NCBI RefSeq assembly: GCF_011806425.1
Contig: NZ_JAATOV010000001.1
Location: 1,116,001-1,180,000, forward strand
DNA length: 64,000 nucleotides
From: Thalassospira lucentensis
GTDB lineage: Bacteria > Pseudomonadota > Alphaproteobacteria > Rhodospirillales > Thalassospiraceae
Reading direction: 5' to 3'
Both the position numbers and the translations under genes were made by a program. Within the stretch, counting starts at the first letter, position 1, and the number at the start of each line of letters is the position of its first letter. Below, one piece after another: positions 1 through 8,621 of the stretch. The notes beneath the pieces are model-generated. The model was not told the origin of the DNA, made no database searches, and saw only the letters and a list, made by a program, of their open reading frames with translations.

Positions 1-267
1 GCGGTCCTTGCCAAGCATTTCTCATCGATGGGCAAATCGCTTGAAAGCACGGTTAAGCATTATAACAAAACGCTTGGCTCGCTTGAGGGGTCGGTTCTTG
101 TTTCAGCACGCAAACTAAAAGAAAAGCACATCGTTGCTGATGATCGCATGATCGAAGAACCCGCCGCGTCCGAAACCCATGTACGCGAAATCACCAAGAT
201 GGAGCTGTTGGGCGGCCCGGAAGACGCAAGCGGCGCTGAAATTGGCGACGAAACCACCAAGGATTAA
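1..267 (+). CDS. rmuC: RmuC family protein, C-terminal fragment
   Basis: The reading frame is open from the first base, so this is the 3' end of a gene that starts before the window; 88 residues are visible. The segment HFSSMGKSLESTVKHYNKTL followed by GSLEGSVLVSARKLKE is typical of the end of the RmuC (DUF802) domain, a nuclease-like family thought to limit recombination at inverted repeats. After that comes an acidic, poorly conserved tail ending in ETTKD. The gene lies upstream of def on the same strand, with an inverted repeat and about 190 bases between them. Family assignment is good; nothing can be said about the catalytic core, which is off the window. Confidence 0.85.
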   Translation, partial: AVLAKHFSSMGKSLESTVKHYNKTLGSLEGSVLVSARKLKEKHIVADDRMIEEPAASETHVREITKMELLGGPEDASGAEIGDETTKD

Positions 268-289
268 GCGCGAAACGGGCGCTAAAAAC

Positions 290-347
290 GCCCCAAACCA
301 CGTTTGCCCATACATAATGTGGGACGGCTGATCAGATGGTTTGGGGC
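290..347. repeat. Inverted repeat after rmuC, possible terminator
   Basis: GCCCCAAACCA at 290-300 is exactly complementary to TGGTTTGGGGC at 337-347. The 36-base loop contains a smaller hairpin (CCCA at 307-310 with TGGG further on). It sits between rmuC and def. There is no clear T-run after the second arm, so a factor-independent terminator is possible but not certain. Confidence 0.5.
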
Positions 348-455
348 AGTTTGCTTGACTTGAGGTTGGGGAAACCTTATCTCGAAGCGCGAAATTCGCT
401 ATAATCGTAAGATCAACACCGTTTTAAAAACTGCTCGAAATCGGATCAAAGACCC

Positions 456-974
456 ATGGCCCTGCGTGAAATTCTTATTATTCCAGACCCGCGCCTTAAG
501 AAAGAGTGCGACCCGGTCGAAGAGGTGAATGATGAGATCAGAGAGCTTCTTAACGACATGCTTGAAACCATGTATGCCGCGCCGGGCATCGGTTTGGCCG
601 CACCACAGATTGGTGTGATGAAACGCGTGATCGTTTTGGATGTTTCCGATGACAAGGAAAAGCCAGAGCCGCTTAAAATGGTCAATCCGGAAATCATCTG
701 GGAGTCCGAGGATACCTCGGTCTATCAGGAAGGTTGCCTGTCGATCCCAGAGCAATATGCAGATGTTGAGCGCCCGATTGAAGTGGGTGTGCGCTATCTT
801 GATGAAAACGGTAAAGAGCAGGAAATCGAAGCTGATGGGTTGCTGTCGACCTGCATCCAGCATGAAGTCGATCACCTTGATGGTATTCTGTTCACCGATT
901 ATCTGAGCGCGCTAAAACGCAATATGATCCTGAAAAAGGTTCAGAAGCTTCAGAAAAGCAAAAAGTCTGCCTGA
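456..974 (+). CDS. def: Peptide deformylase
   Basis: A 172-residue peptide deformylase, which removes the formyl group from the initiator methionine of new proteins in the cytoplasm. All three signature motifs are present: GIGLAAPQ at residues 44-51, EGCLS at 92-96 (Cys94 is a metal ligand) and HEVDH at 136-140 (two His ligands and the catalytic Glu). Length is normal for the family. It functions with methionyl-tRNA formyltransferase, encoded by fmt at 2111, but in this genome a minus-strand gene separates the two. A TATAAT sequence at 400-405 lies about 50 bases before the start and may be its -10 element, although I see no good -35. The gene ends just before a strong terminator. Confidence 0.97.
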   Translation: MALREILIIPDPRLKKECDPVEEVNDEIRELLNDMLETMYAAPGIGLAAPQIGVMKRVIVLDVSDDKEKPEPLKMVNPEIIWESEDTSVYQEGCLSIPEQYADVERPIEVGVRYLDENGKEQEIEADGLLSTCIQHEVDHLDGILFTDYLSALKRNMILKKVQKLQKSKKSA

Positions 975-1005
975 CACCATCTGTCAGATGTCGCTACATG
1001 TTACG

Positions 1006-1035
1006 AAGGGCCGGGTTTCCGGCCCTTTTATTTTG
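1006..1035 (+). terminator. Rho-independent terminator of def
   Basis: AAGGGCCGG at 1006-1014 pairs with CCGGCCCTT across a GTTT loop, and is followed by TTATTTT. The right arm and T-run overlap the stop codon of the convergent gene on the minus strand. Confidence 0.85.
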
Positions 1036-2014
1036 TCGGGTCTTTAATCTTGGCGGCATCCAGACCCACGATCCAGCCTTCGCGGGTGTTAATGGCTGTG
1101 GCGGTGGGCAGGTTTTCGGCGCGTTTTCCCTCGGCAATCATGATCAACCCCATCAGGCCAATCAGCGCGTCAAACGCATCATCCTTGCCCTGACCCGGGG
1201 CAAATCCGTCTTTGATGTCGTCAAAAACGGCGGGCAGGATTTCAATGCCGTGATCCGTTGCAATGTTATGCACCGATGCGACCGCTTCTTTGCGGCTTTC
1301 CTGTTTGGATTTGGTCAAGGATGTCAGACCAAGCCAGCCATAAACTTCCCCCGGATAGGTTTCGATCACGGTCACACCGGGCTTTGCCGTACAGGCGGCA
1401 AGATCACCAGAAAACGGCCAGATGTTAAAGCCATCCTGATAACCGGGAATGATCAGGTTTTTCAGGCCATGTAACATCGCCTTGCCAACTTGATTGGCAC
1501 CCAGCGTCCAAAAGGACGGGCAGGCCGCCGCGCGATCAGTTGTTGCGCGTTCGCAGTGTCGATACAGCTGATCAAACCGCGAAAGCCCAAGGCCGCGCAC
1601 AAGGTGATCGCGCGTCACACTGCCCTTTACCCCGGATGCGGCGGGATAAAACGGGCGCTTAACACTGATCTGTTCAGCCGTTTTACAAACGTCAAAGAAT
1701 TCCTGCCAATCAGGCGTGCGCATCAGTTCCAAAAGGTTTGCGAAGCTATCCACACCTGCGGAGTCGAACCAGTAACGGGCAAACCCAATCGGCATGTCCA
1801 AGCCAAGCCAGATGGATTGAGTTTTGGCGGCGTGGTTTAGGCCATGACGAAATTGATTAAGCATCCCAACCGGTTCAATCGCATGGATTTGCCATCCGGT
1901 ATCTGTGCGGCGGGCCTTGGCGACCCAGCGGCCGGTGGCTGAGATGCTCCAGTCGGCATGCCAGATATGGTCGACAGTATATTTGCGGAGTTTGGCGCAG
2001 GCTTGGCTTGTCAT
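1028..2014 (-). CDS. DUF429-like protein of unknown function
   Basis: About 328 residues from the chosen ATG at 2014 (MTSQACAKLRKY). The frame stays open to 2107, but the longer form would reach the fmt start and the extra residues look like non-coding translation. Three DUF429-like patterns are visible: an early strand with a small residue pattern (HADWSISATGRWVAKA), IWLGLDMPIGFAR in the first third, and VTVIETYPGEVYGWLGL plus KDDAFDALIGLMGL towards the end. The conserved acidic residues suggest an RNase H-like, possibly nuclease, fold; this is inference. It is transcribed against def and fmt, sits between them, and its end overlaps the def terminator. Confidence 0.6.
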   Translation of the reverse strand: MTSQACAKLRKYTVDHIWHADWSISATGRWVAKARRTDTGWQIHAIEPVGMLNQFRHGLNHAAKTQSIWLGLDMPIGFARYWFDSAGVDSFANLLELMRTPDWQEFFDVCKTAEQISVKRPFYPAASGVKGSVTRDHLVRGLGLSRFDQLYRHCERATTDRAAACPSFWTLGANQVGKAMLHGLKNLIIPGYQDGFNIWPFSGDLAACTAKPGVTVIETYPGEVYGWLGLTSLTKSKQESRKEAVASVHNIATDHGIEILPAVFDDIKDGFAPGQGKDDAFDALIGLMGLIMIAEGKRAENLPTATAINTREGWIVGLDAAKIKDPTK

Positions 2015-2110
2015 TTGATCAAGATAACGCCAAATTGCCGCCAAGCGATTAAAAATACGCAACGGATACGACCGAAGCACCACCGACATGACGATGAATG
2101 GACGCATGAC

Positions 2111-3037
2111 ATGACCAAACTGCGCATTGCCTTTATGGGAACCCCGGATTTTGCCCTTGTGGCGTTAAAGGATCTGGTTGCAAGCGGGCATGACGTTGTC
2201 TGTGTCTATTCACAGCCGCCACGTCCGTCTGGCCGCGGGCAAAAGGAAACGCCAACCCCGGTGCATGCCTGGGCGCAGGAACAGGGGATCGAAGTTAGAA
2301 CGCCGGTTTCATTGAAATCCGACGAAGCCAAGCAGGACTTTGCCGACCTTGATCTTGATGTGGCGGTGGTCGCGGCCTATGGCCTGATCCTGCCAAAGGC
2401 GATTTTGGATGCGCCCAAATATGGCTGCTTGAACATTCACGCGTCGCTTTTGCCGCGGTGGCGCGGTGCGGCCCCGATCCAGCGGGCGATTTTGGCCGGC
2501 GATGCGGCGACGGGTGTGACCATCATGCAGATGGATGTCGGCCTTGATACCGGCGATATGCTGTCGGTGGGGGAAATTCCGATTACGGCGGAAACGTATG
2601 CCAATGGCCTGCATGATGATTTGGCTGCCCTTGGCGGAACCATGATTGTCGATGCACTGGCAAAACTGCAAAGCGGCGACTTGACCCCGGTGAAGCAACC
2701 CGAAGACGGCGTGACCTATGCCGCAAAGTTGGAACGCGCAGAGGCCAAACTTGATTTCAATGAGGATGCCGCCGCGCTTGAACGTAAAATTCGCGCCTTT
2801 ACGCCGTGGCCGGGGGCCTATTTTGAACTGGGCAAGGAACGCATCAAGGTGCAGGCCGCCGAGGTGATAGACCAATCCGGCCCGGTCGGCGAAATTCTGG
2901 ATGACACGCTGACGATTGGTTGTGGCACTGGTGCGCTGCGCCCGACCCGCATTCAGCGCCCCGGCAAGGCGGTGATGGATGCCGATGCGGTGTTGCGTGG
3001 CTATGACAAGCTGGCAAAGGGGGTCAAGCTCGGCTGA
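2111..3037 (+). CDS. fmt: Methionyl-tRNA formyltransferase
   Basis: A 308-residue enzyme that formylates Met-tRNA(fMet) using 10-formyltetrahydrofolate. The start ATG at 2111 gives the usual opening MTKLRIAFMGTPDFA; the frame is open further upstream but those codons overlap the divergent gene. Catalytic residues Asn108, His110 and Asp146 are present in NIHASLLP and MDVGLDTGDML, as in the E. coli enzyme (106, 108, 144). The C-terminal OB-like tRNA-binding domain follows from about residue 210. It overlaps the next gene by one base (TGATG), so the two are probably translated together. Its promoter must lie inside or next to the start of the minus-strand gene. Confidence 0.97.
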   Translation: MTKLRIAFMGTPDFALVALKDLVASGHDVVCVYSQPPRPSGRGQKETPTPVHAWAQEQGIEVRTPVSLKSDEAKQDFADLDLDVAVVAAYGLILPKAILDAPKYGCLNIHASLLPRWRGAAPIQRAILAGDAATGVTIMQMDVGLDTGDMLSVGEIPITAETYANGLHDDLAALGGTMIVDALAKLQSGDLTPVKQPEDGVTYAAKLERAEAKLDFNEDAAALERKIRAFTPWPGAYFELGKERIKVQAAEVIDQSGPVGEILDDTLTIGCGTGALRPTRIQRPGKAVMDADAVLRGYDKLAKGVKLG

Positions 3038-3591
3038 TGGCAAAAACTGCGACGCATATTGCGACAGATACGGTCGGTGATTTGACGATCCGGCCCGCCT
3101 TTAACCGCGATGGCGATGGCATCGCCGATCTGATTGCGCTGGTCTTTGCCGATTATCCGGGCTGTTTGTTTGACCGTGCGGGCGAATTTCCCGAACTCGA
3201 TGCGATTGCCGATGATTTCAAATCCGATGATGGCCGGATCTGGGTGGCGGTGGATGCGACAGACCGGGTTATGGGCTGTTTCGGTGTTAAGTATGATGCC
3301 AGCGCCAACGAGGCCGAATTGCACAAGGTCTATCTGCATCCCTTTGCACGCGGGCAAGGCATGGCGCAACAACTGCTGGCCAAGGCGTTGGCATGGCTGG
3401 GGCAGACCCATCCCGATTGTGAAACCGTGATGCTGTGGACCGATACGCGCTTTGAAGCCGGCCATCGTTTTTACGAAAAATGCGGCTTTGCCCGAACCGG
3501 GGAAAGCCGCATTCTTGATGATCTAAGCCAATCCTCGGAATTGCAGTTTCGCTTTGATTTTAGCGCCTATCAGCAAGCGCTGACGTTTTAG
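3037..3591 (+). CDS. GNAT family N-acetyltransferase
   Basis: A 184-residue GNAT-fold protein expected to transfer an acetyl group from acetyl-CoA to an unknown amine. The acetyl-CoA-binding motif A is seen as VYLHPFARGQGMAQQLL around residues 105-121 (R-G-Q-G-M pattern), and motif B as AGHRFYEKCGFARTGE. Its ATG overlaps the fmt stop codon by one base, so it is in the fmt transcription unit, where many alphaproteobacteria carry truA instead. Substrate cannot be told from sequence. Confidence 0.85.
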   Translation: MAKTATHIATDTVGDLTIRPAFNRDGDGIADLIALVFADYPGCLFDRAGEFPELDAIADDFKSDDGRIWVAVDATDRVMGCFGVKYDASANEAELHKVYLHPFARGQGMAQQLLAKALAWLGQTHPDCETVMLWTDTRFEAGHRFYEKCGFARTGESRILDDLSQSSELQFRFDFSAYQQALTF

Positions 3592-3607
3592 GACTTTAAC
3601 CTTCCCG

Positions 3608-4591
3608 CTATTTGTCGACATCGTGGACGGTTGTGGATGTATCGGTGGTGCCGTCACTGTTGCGGCGAACGGCACGCGCATCGCGGAAGCCAAGCTCCCA
3701 CGGTGGGACCGGGGTGAATTTCTCGGCCAGGAAGTCGACAAAGGCACGGACCTTGGGCGACAGGTGGCGTTTATGCGGATACACCGCCGAAATCCACGCC
3801 TGATCATGGACATATTCGGTCAAAACCGGCGTCAGACGCCCGGCGCGAATGTCTTCATGCACCAGATATTCGGCCAAACGCGCCATGCCGAGACCGGCGA
3901 CAACCGCCTCGTGGAGCACGTCACCGTCATTGGCAGAGAAGGAGCCCTGAGCCCTGAACGATACATGGCCATCCGGGGTTTCGAAATGCCAGTCATTGAA
4001 GCTTTCGCGCGATGACAGATGCAAACAGTTGTGGTTTTCAAGTTCCTGAGGCTTGCGCGGAATACCGTTCTTTTCGAGATATTCCGGCGATGCGACGATC
4101 ATGCGGCGGTTGACCGCATATTTACGCGCAATCAGCGATGAATCCTCGAGCGCGGACAGACGAATGGCAAGGTCATAGCCATCGTTGACAAGATCGGTGA
4201 ATTTATCATCAAGCGTCAATTCAATGCGCACATCGGGATAGCGCGCCAGAAATTCCGGGATCAGCGGTACGACCTGCATTTTCGTAAACGCGACCGAGGC
4301 ATTAATCCGCAAGGTGCCGCGCGGGGCGGCATAAAGCTGGGTTACGACTTCTTCGGCTTCTTCGATCTCAGTCAGGATCGTGCGCGCACGTTCGTAAAAG
4401 GCGCGGCCTTCTTCTGTCAGGCTAAGCTGACGGGTGGTGCGCATCAACAGACGCGCACCAAGGCGGTCTTCAAGGCGCGATATGTATTTTGAAACAGCTG
4501 ACGGCGACAAGCGCATTGTCCGGGCTGCAGCCGAAAAGCTCCCCTCTTCGACAGCATGGACAAAGATTTCCATTTCAGCAGCGCGATCCAT
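3608..4591 (-). CDS. LysR family transcriptional regulator
   Basis: A 327-residue LysR-type regulator. The N-terminal winged helix-turn-helix is clear (EMEIFVHAVEEGSFSAAART then LSPSAVSKYISRLEDRLGAR), followed by the two-lobed effector domain with CLHLSSRESFNDWHF and a C-terminal extension of about 25 residues after PPWELGFRDARA. It resembles the subgroup that includes DsdC/CrgA-like regulators. It is convergent with the GNAT gene and divergent from the small gene at 4732, with about 140 bases between starts, which is where it would normally bind. Effector unknown. Confidence 0.9.
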   Translation of the reverse strand: MDRAAEMEIFVHAVEEGSFSAAARTMRLSPSAVSKYISRLEDRLGARLLMRTTRQLSLTEEGRAFYERARTILTEIEEAEEVVTQLYAAPRGTLRINASVAFTKMQVVPLIPEFLARYPDVRIELTLDDKFTDLVNDGYDLAIRLSALEDSSLIARKYAVNRRMIVASPEYLEKNGIPRKPQELENHNCLHLSSRESFNDWHFETPDGHVSFRAQGSFSANDGDVLHEAVVAGLGMARLAEYLVHEDIRAGRLTPVLTEYVHDQAWISAVYPHKRHLSPKVRAFVDFLAEKFTPVPPWELGFRDARAVRRNSDGTTDTSTTVHDVDK

Positions 4592-4731
4592 ATCTCGACG
4601 ATCCTATTTATGACGTTCTTTCACAAGTAATGTGCATATTGAGGGAATTCTCTTTCGCCGTAAAGGAAATTAGATTGGGTTCATCGAAAGCGACGGGGTC
4701 GTCGCACAAACCGAATTATCAGGAGGTCATC

Positions 4732-4914
4732 ATGGCCACTTACGAAGAAATCACCACCCGTTACATCTCAGCCACCGAAATCGAAGCTGGCGTACGTAAA
4801 GGTCAGCAGCTCCGCGCTGAGTTCGTCGGTAACTTCTTCCGTAACCTGTTCAAAGGGTCGGATCAGGTTTCGGGTTCGAAGCATCCGGCAGGCACCGTTG
4901 GTGGTGCTGCCTAA
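4732..4914 (+). CDS. Small conserved-looking protein, 60 residues, unknown function
   Basis: The frame is open further upstream, but a near-perfect AGGAGG at 4721-4726, six bases from the ATG at 4732, fixes the start. The product is MATYEEITTRYISATEIEAG and then a basic amphipathic stretch (VRKGQQLRAEFVGNFFRNLF) and a flexible Gly/Ser/Ala-rich tail. No signal peptide or full membrane span is seen. The core A/E-x(4)-QLRAE pattern recalls tiny alphaproteobacterial proteins of the RSP_7527 type, but I cannot confirm that. It is divergent from a LysR gene and followed by a strong terminator, so it is a monocistronic unit. The ribosome site and codon choice suggest high expression. Confidence 0.75.
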   Translation: MATYEEITTRYISATEIEAGVRKGQQLRAEFVGNFFRNLFKGSDQVSGSKHPAGTVGGAA

Positions 4915-5027
4915 TCAGCTTGTCACGGTTGAGCGCCGATTGATTTCCTCCCCAAGAGGTGCTCCCGCAAGCTGATCTACTTTTACTATCTAGCGTCTTC
5001 CTCCCTATTTGACGCTGTTTTCCCGAC

Positions 5028-5063
5028 TGGCCCGGTCACTTTTGTGATCCGGGCCATTTTTTT
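5028..5063 (+). terminator. Rho-independent terminator after the 60-residue gene
   Basis: TGGCCCGGTCAC at 5028-5039 pairs with GTGATCCGGGCCA at 5044-5056 with one bulged A, followed by a run of seven T. Confidence 0.85.
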
Positions 5064-5099
5064 GTCCACGCTTCAGACGTTGCGTCACTTATGATGACT

Positions 5100-5128
5100 G
5101 GCGATCTGGCGATCTGGCGATCTGGCGA
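5100..5128. repeat. Short tandem repeat, 8-base unit GGCGATCT
   Basis: GGCGATCT is repeated 3.6 times without error between the small gene's terminator and the end of the MFS gene. It is non-coding and too short to be a CRISPR or iteron array; probably slipped-strand variation. Confidence 0.85.
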
Positions 5129-5139
5129 ACGTTCGTGGT

Positions 5140-6435
5140 TTATGACCGCGTCGGGCTGGTGACGCCGGGTGGCTCGTAAAAGCCCGGGCGTTCAGAGATC
5201 CACGACAACACCGTAATGATGCCAAGACCGGCAATGGTCAGTCCCAGCATGACCTCAATCGGTATGTTGGCGGCAAACATCCAGCCATATATCGCCGGAC
5301 CAATTGCCGATGCCAGCACCATGACCGAGGTCATATTGCTGCGCACCGCACCGATTTCATCCATGGGGACAAGTTCCGGGATAATGGCGGTGCGAAGCGT
5401 TGTGGCAAATCCGGTCGTGATGCCGACCAATCCCATATAAAGCAAAATCATCACCGGATGATTGCCCAGTGTTAGCAACAAAACCCCGACCATCACCGGG
5501 ACTAAATGCCATGGGAAAAGACGACGGGCGGAATATCTGTCAATCAAGGGCCCGCTGCCAAAGGCGCCAAGTACGGATGTGATGGCAAAGACGGTAAACC
5601 CGGCAGCAAACCAGCCAAGATCAATGCCCTTGTGACTGGCAATTGCCCCTTGATGGAAAAACAGGGCCGTCATCACCATCGGCTGTGCGGCCAGCATGGG
5701 CATACAAAACCAGATATAGAGCGATCGAAACAGACGTGGATGGCTGCTGTGGCCCGCCGAATCCGAGGCAGTGCTGTCTGCCGCGTCGGTGTCATCGGCC
5801 GTTTGCTTGGGGGCGGCATTGGCGGGTTCGGTTTTGGAGGGGGCATCGCGAAACCGTTTGTCTGATCGGATCAACCAAATCGCAAGCGGGACCATAATGA
5901 TAATAATAAACGCGCCAGCCACCCCATAGGTATATCGCCAGCCAACAAGCGCGATCAGGGCCAGAAGGGTGGCGGGTAAAACCGCCTCGGCCAAGGGAAA
6001 GCCGAAACTGGCAATCGCAAGGGCGCGTCCGCGATGGCGATCAAAATAGCGCGCAATCCCGGTCATGCTGACATGGCTCATTAAACCCTGACCGGCAAGA
6101 CGCAGGACAAACAAGGCTGCAATCAGCATCCAGACATTTGGCGCAAACGCAATCATCGCACAGCCAATTGCAAGCAAGACCATGCTCGCAACACTGTAAG
6201 ACAGAATGTCGACCTTATCGATCCAGCGCCCAACCACAGGCAAACACAGCGCACTGGCAATCGTGATACCGGCATAGATATTGGCAAACTCGGTTTCGTT
6301 TAAGGCCAAGCTTGCCGAAATGAACGGCACGAAAAGCGCGATCAAAAAGGTCTGCCCGAACGATGATCCGAAGCTGTGCAGCGCGCCAAAGGCTAGTTGC
6401 CGTGGGGCTTGGCGAAGCAGAAAGATGAATTGCAT
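5140..6435 (-). CDS. MFS transporter
   Basis: A 431-residue integral membrane protein of the major facilitator superfamily with about twelve hydrophobic segments in two sets of six. The break is a long polar, Ala/Asp/Thr-rich cytoplasmic loop (about residues 195-235: KTEPANAAPKQTADDTDAAD). The loop after TM2 carries VVGRWIDKVDIL, a variant of the MFS G-x-x-x-D-R-x-G motif, and the second half has GSGPLIDRYSARRLFPW, the equivalent repeat. The substrate is not recognisable; similarity is to the monocarboxylate/NNP-like exporters. It stands alone on the minus strand with a palindrome 35 bases upstream of its start. Confidence 0.85.
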   Translation of the reverse strand: MQFIFLLRQAPRQLAFGALHSFGSSFGQTFLIALFVPFISASLALNETEFANIYAGITIASALCLPVVGRWIDKVDILSYSVASMVLLAIGCAMIAFAPNVWMLIAALFVLRLAGQGLMSHVSMTGIARYFDRHRGRALAIASFGFPLAEAVLPATLLALIALVGWRYTYGVAGAFIIIIMVPLAIWLIRSDKRFRDAPSKTEPANAAPKQTADDTDAADSTASDSAGHSSHPRLFRSLYIWFCMPMLAAQPMVMTALFFHQGAIASHKGIDLGWFAAGFTVFAITSVLGAFGSGPLIDRYSARRLFPWHLVPVMVGVLLLTLGNHPVMILLYMGLVGITTGFATTLRTAIIPELVPMDEIGAVRSNMTSVMVLASAIGPAIYGWMFAANIPIEVMLGLTIAGLGIITVLSWISERPGFYEPPGVTSPTRS

Positions 6436-6469
6436 GAGGATTCTAGCAGACGGTTTGAGGTGACGTTAA

Positions 6470-6488
6470 ATAGTATGAGGAATACTAT
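6470..6488. promoter_or_regulatory. Palindrome upstream of the MFS gene, possible operator
   Basis: ATAGTAT at 6470-6476 and ATACTAT at 6482-6488 are perfect inverted arms around GAGGA. The position, 35 bases before the MFS start codon, suits a repressor site. No regulator gene is adjacent. Confidence 0.4.
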
Positions 6489-6544
6489 GGGTCGAAAATC
6501 GACCTGTCTAGTGCCCGGTTGGGTAGGGCTTGTGCCTGAAACGA

Positions 6545-6579
6545 AAAATGCCCGCAAGCATCAAACTTGCGGGCATTTT
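6545..6579 (-). terminator. Rho-independent terminator of the TAXI TRAP operon
   Basis: AAATGCCCGCAAG and CTTGCGGGCATTT are perfect 13-base arms around seven bases, with T-runs on both sides. It lies directly after the minus-strand permease gene. Confidence 0.85.
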
Positions 6580-6600
6580 GGAAGATGGCTTTAGGTGGCC

Positions 6601-8616
6601 CTAACTTGTGGCGACGGCCGGTGTTGGGCCGTTCTTTTTGCCTTTCCACCAGTTCAGACCAAGAACCACCAGAAGGACAATCGTCCCGGCAATCTCAGCC
6701 CGAAGATCAGGCCAGAAGACACCAATGGTGGCCGGAACAATCACAATGCGTGAAATGATGTCCATATGGGCAAACAAGTAACCTTCAAGTGCGGAAGCAA
6801 AAGCAACAAGGCACAAGATGGCGGTGAAACCGGTCCAAAGCACGATCTGGATGGATCCGCCTTCGATGATTTCCGGGTTAAACACCATGAATGCCGGAAT
6901 AAGATACAGGCCCTTGGCAAATTTCCACGCCTGGAAACTGGTTTCCATGGGATTGGCGTTGGCGATGGCAGCCCCCGCAAAGCCCGCCAGCGCAATGGGC
7001 GGTGTCACGTTACTATCCTGCGAATACCAGAACACGACCAGATGCGCGATCAGAAGCGGAATGCCAAATTCGTTCGACAAAGCCGGACCAACCAGAACGA
7101 TCAGAACGATATAGGATGCCGTAACCGGCAAACCCATACCAAGGATCAAGCTGGCAATCAGAACCAGAACCAGTGCCAGAACAATGTGGCCACCTGAAAA
7201 CGCAATCATCATCGATGAGAATTTCAGGCCAAGACCCGTCAGACCCACAACGCCGACGATGATGCCGGCAACCGCACAGGCCATGCTGACCGCAACCGCG
7301 TTTTTGGCACCAAGTTCAAGGGCGGCAAGGGTGATTTGAATGCCCTTAACAATCGCTGCTTTCAGGGCATCATGGTTGCGCGGTTCGCCTTTTTGGGGCG
7401 CGATAAAGAAGAACCAAATTGCATAGCGAAGGGCGGCAACCGCCATGACGGAAATGATTGCCCAGAACCCAACACGCATGGGCGAGATGTTGATCACCAA
7501 CAGGTAAATCAAAACCCCAAGCGGCAAGATAAACTGCCAGCCTTCTTTAAGGACCTGTTTCCAATCTGGAAGTTCTTCGACCGGCATGCCGCGCATACCG
7601 TTCTTAAGCGCAACAATGTGGACAAACAGATAGACCGTGCCGAGATACAAGATGGCCGGGAAAATCGATACCATCACGATGTCGAGATACGGCACCTGGG
7701 TATATTCCGAAATCAGGAACGCACCAGCGCCCATCAGCGGCGGGGTGATTTGCCCACCCGTTGATGCCGCGGCCTCAATCCCGCCGGCCTGTGCCGGGCG
7801 ATAACCAAGGCGTTTCATCAGCGGAATGGTAAAGGCACCCGTGGTCACAACGTTGGCAATGGCCGACCCACTGATTGACCCCATGCCAGCCGATGCCAAA
7901 ACAGCGGCCTTTGCCGGGCCACCGGGCTTTTTGCCCGTGGCGGCATAGGCCATATCGATAAAGAATTTACCCGCACCAGTGACTTCAAGGAACGCGCCAA
8001 ACAGCACGAACATGAAGATATAGGTCGCTGCAACCCCCATCGGCAGGCCGTAAATGCCTTCCTGGCCGAGGTAAAGCTGCCCGACAAGGCGGTCAACATC
8101 CGCCCCACGGTGCGCCAAAATACCAGGCAACCATTCGCCAACCCATGGCAACGAACCGCGCGGCCCCGACAGGGCATAGACAATGGCGACAATGCCAATA
8201 ACGGTCATGCCAAGGCCAACCGCACGGCGGCTTGCCTCCAGCACGGTGACGGTGGCGATGATGCCGATGATCAGGTCGGTTTCGCTCCAGAATCCGGCGC
8301 GGTTGAAAATCGCATCAAGGAAGAATGACAGATAAAAGCCGGTGGTAAAGGCACCCGCCAAAAAGGCGATATCAATAATCCAGCCCAGCACGCCGCGTTT
8401 CTTGTCGCCGCCAAAGGCGGGGAACATCAAGAAGGTCATGAACATGATGAACGCCAGATGGATGCTGCGCTGATAAAACAGGCCCAGCGGTTCAATCCCC
8501 GCGGCATACATCTGGAAAAGAGACAGTGCGATCGCAACAACAGAAATTGTCATCACAACAAATTTCGGCTGTGGCAGTCTGTTGGCCATGGATGGCAGTG
8601 GTGCCGGTTCAGACAT
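6601..8616 (-). CDS. TAXI-type TRAP transporter, fused permease
   Basis: A 671-residue membrane protein of the TRAP transporter 4TM/12TM fusion family, in which the small (DctQ-like) and large (DctM-like) subunits are one chain. The N-terminal third has the small-subunit helices. The rest is the ion-transporter domain with characteristic glycine-rich stretches such as AVLASAGMGSISGSAIANVV, TGAFTIPLMKRLGYRPAQAG, STGGQITPPLMGAGAFLI and LGMGLPVTASYIVLI. It would use the ion gradient to import a carboxylate delivered by the periplasmic protein at 9128. It is the last gene of a three-gene operon, five bases after the DUF1850 gene, and is followed by a terminator. Confidence 0.93.
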   Translation of the reverse strand: MSEPAPLPSMANRLPQPKFVVMTISVVAIALSLFQMYAAGIEPLGLFYQRSIHLAFIMFMTFLMFPAFGGDKKRGVLGWIIDIAFLAGAFTTGFYLSFFLDAIFNRAGFWSETDLIIGIIATVTVLEASRRAVGLGMTVIGIVAIVYALSGPRGSLPWVGEWLPGILAHRGADVDRLVGQLYLGQEGIYGLPMGVAATYIFMFVLFGAFLEVTGAGKFFIDMAYAATGKKPGGPAKAAVLASAGMGSISGSAIANVVTTGAFTIPLMKRLGYRPAQAGGIEAAASTGGQITPPLMGAGAFLISEYTQVPYLDIVMVSIFPAILYLGTVYLFVHIVALKNGMRGMPVEELPDWKQVLKEGWQFILPLGVLIYLLVINISPMRVGFWAIISVMAVAALRYAIWFFFIAPQKGEPRNHDALKAAIVKGIQITLAALELGAKNAVAVSMACAVAGIIVGVVGLTGLGLKFSSMMIAFSGGHIVLALVLVLIASLILGMGLPVTASYIVLIVLVGPALSNEFGIPLLIAHLVVFWYSQDSNVTPPIALAGFAGAAIANANPMETSFQAWKFAKGLYLIPAFMVFNPEIIEGGSIQIVLWTGFTAILCLVAFASALEGYLFAHMDIISRIVIVPATIGVFWPDLRAEIAGTIVLLVVLGLNWWKGKKNGPTPAVATS

Positions 8617-8621
8617 GAAAC

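Noticed and set aside
4489-4731. Long N-terminal extension of the 60-residue protein
   Set aside because: The extension overlaps the LysR gene's start on the other strand, and AGGAGG fixes the shorter start.
5100-5128. CRISPR-like array
   Set aside because: It is a simple 8-base tandem repeat without spacers.
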